Shown here one piece after another: positions 57,877-64,000 of a stretch of 64,000 nucleotides of DNA. The stretch comes from Mallotus nudiflorus (Eukaryota; Streptophyta; Magnoliopsida; Malpighiales; Euphorbiaceae), in contig CANTUR010000641.1 of the NCBI GenBank assembly GCA_947683625.1, positions 310,001-374,000 on the forward strand, in the 5' to 3' direction. The notes under the pieces are model-generated. The model searched no databases. It was not told the origin of the DNA and saw only the letters and a list, made by a program, of their open reading frames with translations. Both the position numbers and the translations under genes were made by a program. Each line of letters starts with the position of its first letter. Within the stretch, counting starts at the first letter, position 1.

Positions 57877-59419
57877 TTGTCTCATCCTACAGGTGGCTTC
57901 TTTTCTTCAATGCTTATATGTGCCAGAAGATATCAAATTTCTCTAGTGTTTTTTAATTATAATCTCGGCTTATTATAGTCTCAACTTGCAATGGTTTCTG
58001 TGCAAATTAGCCATTTGCCCAATGTAGCAGCAACAGGCTTTTGGACAAATTTTTGAGACAAGTCCTGTTTCATGTAATATTTTTTTTATAACATTTCTGA
58101 ATAAGTTTAAAAAATCTGAAATACCTTAGAATTTACCATGGTACGAAATATTTTTCTTTTGCTTTTTTTAGTTACACGGAGGTATCTCATTCTTACTTAA
58201 GTAATATAACAAATGCCTTACCAGTGGAGGAAATTTGAAAATCAATAATATTGAAAGTTTAAGTCCTCTGCTTGTCTGTTTTACTTTCCCACTTTTGTCC
58301 TTTCTAAAATTAATTTGTCTGTTGGTTGCTCAGAAAATTTTTGCAGGAATGCTTTCTTAAAAATATAGTAAAACACAGTACTCACATGGTTTGTGATGCT
58401 AAAGTTTTGTGAAAATTGCATCTTATATCCTTTTTTTTTCATTACCATAATAGGAACTTTAGTCAAAACCATGCATCATTTCCACCATTATTCCCAACAT
58501 TTTAATGTCGTGCAACTGTGTGGGATAATTGAATATCCATCCATGCCGGGAATTTTTGGTATTATATAAGCTGTTAATTTCTTTGACGAGTTAGGTCTTA
58601 TGCATAATTAATTGGAGAATGGAGATATCAGAAATTGTAGGATGCTCATTTAGGTCTCCAATCTGAATGCATTTTGGAGAATTTTTCTTCATGTCAAATC
58701 CTTCTTGGCTATGACATCTATACAACAACTGCATGGGTTTTTCTATATAATTGTCTATTGCCCATTAGTTCTGTTTTCAAAGTGTGACCACCAATATACC
58801 ATAATTTGGTGGCCACCAATATACCATAATTTGGTGGCGTCAGAAAAAGGGCATATACAATCCTTGAAGTGTACCCATTGATAAAAATGAATGACATACA
58901 TAATGAAAAGTCCGGCTGAATTTCAATGAATATCCGTGCATACTTTCTTCATGTCATTAAAATTATTCTTTACTGTTAGAAATCCTATTTGCAGCTCCTG
59001 CATATTTCAAGTATCTCATCAGTTCTTTTCAGACAATATTTTTTATTTAGCAAATGCATGACTTGTACTCCTGTGCTGTTGGTGGTATTCATTTGAATGT
59101 TACTTAATTTTCAAGATGTTCTATTTGTCATTCCAAGTCAACACAGTGCACATGTTGATACAGTTTTTCCAATCTGTTAAACTTGGTAATGATATTTGTA
59201 ACTGCATTGATGTATGCCGTAATTTGCACTCTGGAAAGTCATAGCTTGGGTTAACTTAACTGGCTGAACTGCTTTTAGTATAGATGATGTTCAGCTGTTG
59301 TTTTTCTGGTGAACATGATAGTTGAACCAATCGTTTAGTATTCTTCGGATTAAAGAACAGCCTTAGGAGTTGAGCCAATGCTAGTTCTCATGATAGTTGA
59401 ACAAAATGAACACAATTCT
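57877..59419. other. Spacer between convergent PRP40A and DUF4378 genes
   Basis: The left part must hold the PRP40A 3' UTR, but I see no clear AATAAA near the stop codon. A perfect 25-bp tandem duplication with palindromic ends lies at 58788-58837. No further gene seen. Confidence 0.6.
58788..58837. repeat. Perfect tandem duplication of a 25-bp palindromic unit
   Basis: Two identical units, each starting CCACCAATATACC and ending AATTTGGTGG. Within each unit the 7-bp arms CCACCAA and TTGGTGG are reverse complements, so the pair can form several alternative hairpins. Confidence 0.85.
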
Positions 59420-60707
59420 TCACTGAAAAAATAAATCAATTACTTCTTGAATTACTTCATCCATGATATCATCTCCTATCTCTATTCCTATCTTCCTATG
59501 TAGTCGGTTCATATCATTCCAACCTTCTACTAAGCTAGAGACATCAAAATTTATTTTCTGAGCTGAATTTTGGTTTGCCCAAGAGCAAAATTTTTCATAG
59601 ATGATTTTTCCAAGTTCTTGTAAACCCATGAATTCCTGAGTATTTTTCCAATTTCTACTCTTTGTTCCATGTATTTCTATGGCTTCATTTATGCAATCAA
59701 ATAGAAGCTGCTTGGTTTGCTGCAGTTCCCTCTTGTTCTTCAGGAGTTCGGAAAAACCAACACCAGTCATCTTCTGTTCATCAATTAATCCAGCTTGATT
59801 CTGCTTCTCAAGCAGGGTCTTTACTAGTAATTCCCATAGAAAAGATGAAAGTATAGAGTCTTCCTCAGCATTTTTGGTCAAAGTGCTGATTGATGTTGAT
59901 GCATTATTCTCTTCTTCACCTAGGAATTGACAACCTGCTTGTTGTGGGAATGAATTATTGCAAATTGTTATTTAGATGTAAAGTTCATATTTTTCTTGTT
60001 TAGATATTGAGTTGATATTTTTCTTTGTTAATATATCAGATAAAGAGATGATTGTTGCTACTACCTGCATTTGATGATGTAGCTTCAGTTGGTAATGACC
60101 TTGAATTGAGTGGCTTGTTATCTTCTTCCATATATGCACCCACCTGCTAGATTTGTTAACAGGGAACATACAGCAATAAGAAAGTACTTGTGATAGCATA
60201 TGAAGAAAATAAAGATAGGAATATCTTTACTTGGTAAATTTTGTTAATTTTCAAACGATGCTTTTTACCTTTTGCTTTTTGGTGCTGTTATGTTTATTGG
60301 ATTGAGAAGTTCTTGCAAGAAGTCTGGCTTGATTTTCATACGAAGGTGAATCTTTCACGGCACAAGCTGAGTCGTCATTGTCTGCAACTGAACTGTTTAT
60401 GTTAAAATACCTTTTTGTTGCTCCGATCTGCCCGATTTTTCCAATTGTCCTAGATGCACAACCATGATTTTGTGCTATGTGGCATTTGGAATCCTGATGG
60501 CTGTGTTTAGGGTGAAAGATTCTATATAACACTAATTTCAGGAGCTTTTTTATGCGGAAAATCCTTCTCTTGTTCACATTGTATCTTGAAGGTCTTCTTG
60601 GGCTGTTTTGCAACATCATCCTCCTCTCTGAAAAGAAGAATGTCTAAAGTAAAGGGTTCCCGTTGCACTTGGAGAAGCTCCCATAGCTGTTTTGGTGAAG
60701 ATCCCAT
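59420..60707 (-). CDS. DUF4378-domain protein, apparent frameshift near N terminus
   Basis: Three exons on the minus strand: 60707-60269, 60143-60065 and 59934-59420. Junctions are GT-AG and in phase: QK | VGAYMEEDNKPLNSRSL...NA + G | GT TGT (Gly-Cys). The last exon gives FLWELLVKTLLEKQNQAG, KQLLFDCINEAIEIHG and MDEVIQEVIDLF, the C-terminal DUF4378 pattern found in plant TRM/LONGIFOLIA-related and other uncharacterised proteins. The N terminus MGSSPKQLWELLQVQREPFT is open only from 60707 to 60522, whereas the frame that joins to exon 2 (NKRRIFRIKKLLKLVLYRIF) has an upstream stop at 60644-60646. The two overlap between 60619 and 60522, so a single-base indel in that stretch, real or a sequence error, is needed for one protein of about 350 residues. 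Molecular function of DUF4378 unknown. The preceding CTCTGCAG suggests an acceptor just before the ATG and hence a leader intron. Confidence 0.7.
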
Positions 60708-60773
60708 TTAACTCCTGCAGAGTTTAATGCTAGATCTAGAGGAGAAAGCCGAGCTGCAATGTGGTGGATGAAG

Positions 60774-60794
60774 TTGACAGGTTTTACCTGTCAA
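60774..60794. promoter_or_regulatory. Back-to-back TGACAGGT palindrome upstream of DUF4378 gene
   Basis: TTGACAGGT-TTT-ACCTGTCAA: a 9-bp perfect inverted repeat with a 3-nt spacer, 67-87 bp before the start codon at 60707. Each arm holds TGACAGGT, the known binding motif of KNOTTED1-class homeodomain proteins, and TTGAC, the WRKY core. Depending on splicing it lies in the 5' UTR or a leader intron. Confidence 0.5.
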
Positions 60795-61236
60795 ATTGAA
60801 GTCTAAATATGAGCACAGGTAATGTATTGTTATGGAGACTTAATTAGCTTAGCAGAGTAGGTTTAAGCATTATCTTTTGATTTTGTGATATAATCTTATT
60901 GCATCATCAATCATCAATCAATCATGATGTTGCCAAGTTTTAACTTTTGTCTGCCCCAATCAATCACTGGATTCACTGGACTATATTTAAATACAAAATT
61001 CAACAAGATAATATCCTGAAATTTCTATGGTCTCTTTAATCTTTGTCTTGTGCGTAACAACTGCACCAACGATGATTGATTAGGAGGCATAATGAATGTG
61101 GTACACATGCATGATGAAAACCTGTCAACACTTCAATAAATTTTTTTCCTTTTTTATTTGTTTGTGTTCTTATTAATTTTTTATTTTAAAACTTCAAGCA
61201 AAGATATCTTAAATGTATACATGTACAAGTCCCTAA
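60795..61236. other. Upstream region of the DUF4378 gene
   Basis: No gene. It contains a short run of ATCATCAATC-type repeats at 60903-60926 and otherwise plain AT-rich sequence likely to hold the promoter. Confidence 0.5.
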
Positions 61237-61245
61237 ATTATTTTT

Positions 61246-61561
61246 GGCTTAATACATTTGTGAGTTGTGACCCTTTAATTTAGCAGGTTTGATAATTTGC
61301 CCTCTTAAGTTTATAAATTGATTATATTTTGACATCAACTTTCAAAAAATATGACTTATAAATATATTTTTTTAACAAATTTAGATATTTAAATAGTTTC
61401 TTTCTAATTTATAAAAGTACCATTTGGACACTGTAAATACTGTTAAAAATGCTGATAGTTTTTAATTTTAATAAAGTGATGTGTTTATATGATCAATTTC
61501 TAAGTTTAAGGAGCAAACTGTCAAAAAGTGACAAATTTAAGGACTTGTGATGTATTATGCC
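61246..61561. mobile_element. MULE-type MITE with perfect 9-bp target duplication
   Basis: 316 bp. The left end GGCTTAATACAT pairs with the reverse complement of the right end, GGCATAATACATC, and the inverted arms run about 75 bp with mismatches (for example CTCTTAAGTTTATAAATTGAT against CCTTAAACTTAGAAATTGATC). Both flanks read ATTATTTTT (61237-61245 and 61562-61570), an exact 9-bp duplication as made by Mutator-superfamily transposases. Non-coding. Confidence 0.85.
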
Positions 61562-61570
61562 ATTATTTTT

Positions 61571-63278
61571 TCATGTCCATTTTTGTGGGGCAGAGCAGTG
61601 TTCTGTTTGGCCCCAAAATATTAAAATTTTGTGGTTGATCATTAATTCATCATGTGAATATGCCCTTTTAATAGATATTTGTCCTTTCTTGCAGATAATG
61701 TTTTATGTAGCAATTAGCTATGTTCATTAATTAAGATATTTTATTATTTTATTTTTATAATATAATTATAATAGTAAATAAATATATTAAAAATTAATTA
61801 AAGTTATAAGTGTTGAAATTATAATATAACATATTTACTCAGTTTATGTTAAATTTTTAGATTTTTTTATTATTTTAATTAATTATTTAAAAAATTATAA
61901 CTTTTCAAAAAATAAAAAAATTTTAAAAAATACTTTTTGATTAAAATTGAGGGAAAAATAGAAATTGCTCTTACAAAATCATTGTCCTTTTGTTATTTCT
62001 CTGTGAAAGAATGAGTGGGACAATGGGCACTTTTTTTTTTTTTTGAACAATGGGCACATTTTCAGGTTACTATGCAGTAGTGTTAAAGAGAAATGTGAAG
62101 TGGTTTAAAGTTTTTTTAATAAATGAGCTAAAGGCTCAGCTTCTGAAACTCATCAACAATTTTAGATAAAAGTTTATAATATAACTTGTAATTTTAATAT
62201 ACTAGTAATTTAGTTTTAGATCATAGTATATAAAATTTTATTCATAATAAATAAAAAATATTAGAATAAAATTATAATTATAAATTTATTAAATATATCA
62301 TAACTTATTTAGTATATAATTAATTTTTAAATGATTTTAATTTATAATTTAAATTTTTTAAAAAAATTTTAGTGTGTAAATACTTCACCACTAATAAATA
62401 ACTTAAAAAAATTAGTTTGATTATAAATAAATTAACTAATTATAAATAAATTAAGTTAAAATTAGCTGCTCGCTTTATAGCGTTGCAGATCTTCTTGTTT
62501 AAACATTTAATTTTAAATCTACTACTAATATTATTAAGATATTGAAGCAGTAAACCCATTATTGAGTTCCATCTTCAAACATCCTTTTTTCTTTTTTTTT
62601 TTTTTTTTTTGTGTTTTGTCGTTGTAAGTGTAAAGTTTGCAAGTTAATATATCATGCTAACTAAAACATTTTGCCCATCTGCAAGAAAATCTTAAATAAA
62701 TTATTTTTTTTTTAGAGAAAATTGATTGTTAAAATACCTTTTATTTTCAAAAAAGTCTTTTTTTATCGCAAAAGAAATTCTTTTTTTTCTCTGAACAAGA
62801 AGAGATTTTCATTCAGAACGAGAATCCTTTTTTTTAGGGAAAAAAACTTTTTATCTTCATATATATATATATATATGTTCAATTTTAAAGAGAAAATTTT
62901 ATTAATCTGTTTACAATAAAAGATTCATTCATGAAAAATAATCATTCGTCTGAAAAGAAAATATTAAGGTAAAAAAATTGTTTTCTCAAATTTTTCACGA
63001 GAAATGAAATGGTAACATATAGAAAATGTAAGAATCAGGAAATTTAGTTTAAATTAACATACAGAAACAGGATGTATTCTTTCATAAAATCGTAACAATT
63101 TTATGAAGTTATGTTAATCCATATAACTCAAATACATACACTCCACAATCAATCCACAATCAATATGATATCCTGAAAGATTATCCAACTCCTCAATTCC
63201 TATGAATGAAAGACATCACACTACAGAAATTGCAAATACAAACATAATAATGAGAAATAACAGAAAGAAGGGAAAGAC
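61571..63278. other. AT-rich spacer before the S1-homologue gene
   Basis: No gene seen. Contains a short direct repeat of ACAATGGGCACTTTT/ACAATGGGCACATTTT around a T-tract (62019-62060) and a TA run at 62859-62876. Confidence 0.6.
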
Positions 63279-63284
63279 TTTATT
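63279..63284 (-). terminator. Candidate polyadenylation signal of the S1-homologue gene
   Basis: AATAAA on the minus strand, 78 bp beyond the stop codon at 63362. A suitable position, but AATAAA is common in such AT-rich DNA. Confidence 0.45.
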
Positions 63285-63361
63285 TATCATTGAACAGATG
63301 AATATGATAATTTCTTATGCTGCAATGATAAAATATAATCATACAAATACATCAAAATATT

Positions 63362-63835
63362 CTAATTTCCATGATTTAATCTTCCGGGTTGCCAAGCTTG
63401 AACAAACTCCTCAGTTCTTCGAGGAACATTCCTTAAATAAATCCCATCATCTTTAGCAATCCAAAAACAATTTAACTTGTCACATTTTGAAGTGAATTTA
63501 CGATCATTCCAAAAAACTTTCATGTCAACATGGGAGTTGCTGTCTGGAGTCATGTAACACCAGAAAAGTGTTGTCCCAATAATGTTCATCTTGAATCCCC
63601 AAGAAAATTCCAAGCCAACAGGAATGCTTTTGATGCCAAGATCATCGTCTTTAGATTTGCAATGAGCAAGCAGAGTCCTTGAGCCCATTCCATTGGTGAT
63701 ATGTACACTACATTTTGTTTCTCCTAATTTGGTTGTGTTGGTTTGGTCTTGGTCATAGGCTAAAGAAAGGTTGATTGATGATAGTAATGGTACCAAAATG
63801 AGCAAGTAAGCTATGCTGATATTGGTGACCCTCAT
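63362..63835 (-). CDS. Plant self-incompatibility protein S1 homologue (SPH), secreted
   Basis: Single exon of 157 residues, typical of the S1/SPH family. A hydrophobic signal peptide (YLLILVPLLSSINLSLAY, about residues 10-27) is followed by a mature domain with the family marks: VHITNGMGSRTLLAHCKSKD (44-63), DLG, FSWGFKMNIIGTTLFWC (77-93), and C-x4-CFW with DDGIYL (118-134). Cys59, Cys93, Cys118 and Cys123 are the usual disulfide set; Cys42 is extra. Asn33-Thr-Thr is a possible glycosylation site. Known role: the Papaver S1 protein is the female determinant of self-incompatibility. Most homologues in other plants have no known function and are small secreted, often organ-specific proteins, so a pollination role must not be assumed. 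No introns, no lesions. Confidence 0.92.
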   Translation of the reverse strand: MRVTNISIAYLLILVPLLSSINLSLAYDQDQTNTTKLGETKCSVHITNGMGSRTLLAHCKSKDDDLGIKSIPVGLEFSWGFKMNIIGTTLFWCYMTPDSNSHVDMKVFWNDRKFTSKCDKLNCFWIAKDDGIYLRNVPRRTEEFVQAWQPGRLNHGN

Positions 63836-63948
63836 TGCTCTAGTTGATTATGGTTTTTCTTGCTTCTTCTGTTCTTGATTGTTACTATTTTTTATTTCTT
63901 CCCAATTTATAGTTTTAGCTAAAGACTTGTGTAATTTATGTATGTTGG

Positions 63949-63960
63949 CATTTATAGAGA
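63949..63960 (-). promoter_or_regulatory. TATA box of the S1-homologue gene
   Basis: TCTCTATAAATG on the minus strand, about 115 bp upstream of the start codon. A good match to the plant TATA consensus at a suitable distance. Confidence 0.6.
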
Positions 63961-64000
63961 GTTGTAATGACAAATACCCTTTTGTGATTTATTTTGCTTG

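Noticed and set aside
1..64000. CRISPR arrays, bacterial operons, rRNA genes
   Set aside because: Nothing of this kind is visible; all structures fit plant nuclear DNA.

Overview
This is a window of AT-rich nuclear DNA from a flowering plant, most likely a eudicot. Evidence: intron-rich genes with GT-AG introns, plant-specific families (an S1-type self-incompatibility protein homologue, a clade I serine carboxypeptidase-like protein, a DUF4378 protein, an At4g04775-like GRF zinc finger) and angiosperm transposon lineages (Tat-type Ty3/gypsy, SIRE/Maximus-type and smaller Ty1/copia, MULE, Helitron, MULE-type MITEs). I do not name a species.

Positions 1-32178 are a nested graveyard of transposons. 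A decayed MULE transposase (1 to about 5300) is split by a 2072-bp solo LTR (930-3001, TSD AGTAC). Next comes a broken GRF zinc-finger gene on the minus strand (6004-6658). A decayed autonomous-type Helitron ends at 14160 with a hairpin and CTAG, and it is interrupted by a 4.1-kb copia element (8385-12494, TSD ACACT). A Tat-lineage gypsy element spans 14587-32178 (TSD CTTCA on both sides). It carries two RNase H domains, an antisense ORF behind integrase and tandem repeats, and an 8.5-kb SIRE-type copia (23101-31609) sits inside it with most of its 3' LTR deleted. Every element protein is riddled with stops or frameshifts.

Positions 32179-64000 are gene territory. In order: an AT-rich spacer with a 1-kb MULE-like MITE (35053-36090); a complete 14-exon SCPL gene (36632-41702) whose catalytic serine codon reads glycine; a spacer with a candidate SINE; a 28-coding-exon PRP40A splicing-factor gene (46680-57876); a convergent minus-strand DUF4378 gene (59420-60707) with an apparent frameshift near its N terminus; a 316-bp MITE with a perfect 9-bp TSD (61246-61561); and a single-exon S1-homologue gene on the minus strand (63362-63835).

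The genes do not form a pathway: PRP40A is a housekeeping U1 snRNP-associated factor, and SCPL and the S1 homologue are secretory-route proteins. The most unusual points are the intact SCPL with a Ser-to-Gly change at the nucleophile, two in-frame alternative donors 33 nt apart in PRP40A, a back-to-back KNOX-type palindrome upstream of the DUF4378 gene, and the structural peculiarities of the two large retrotransposons.
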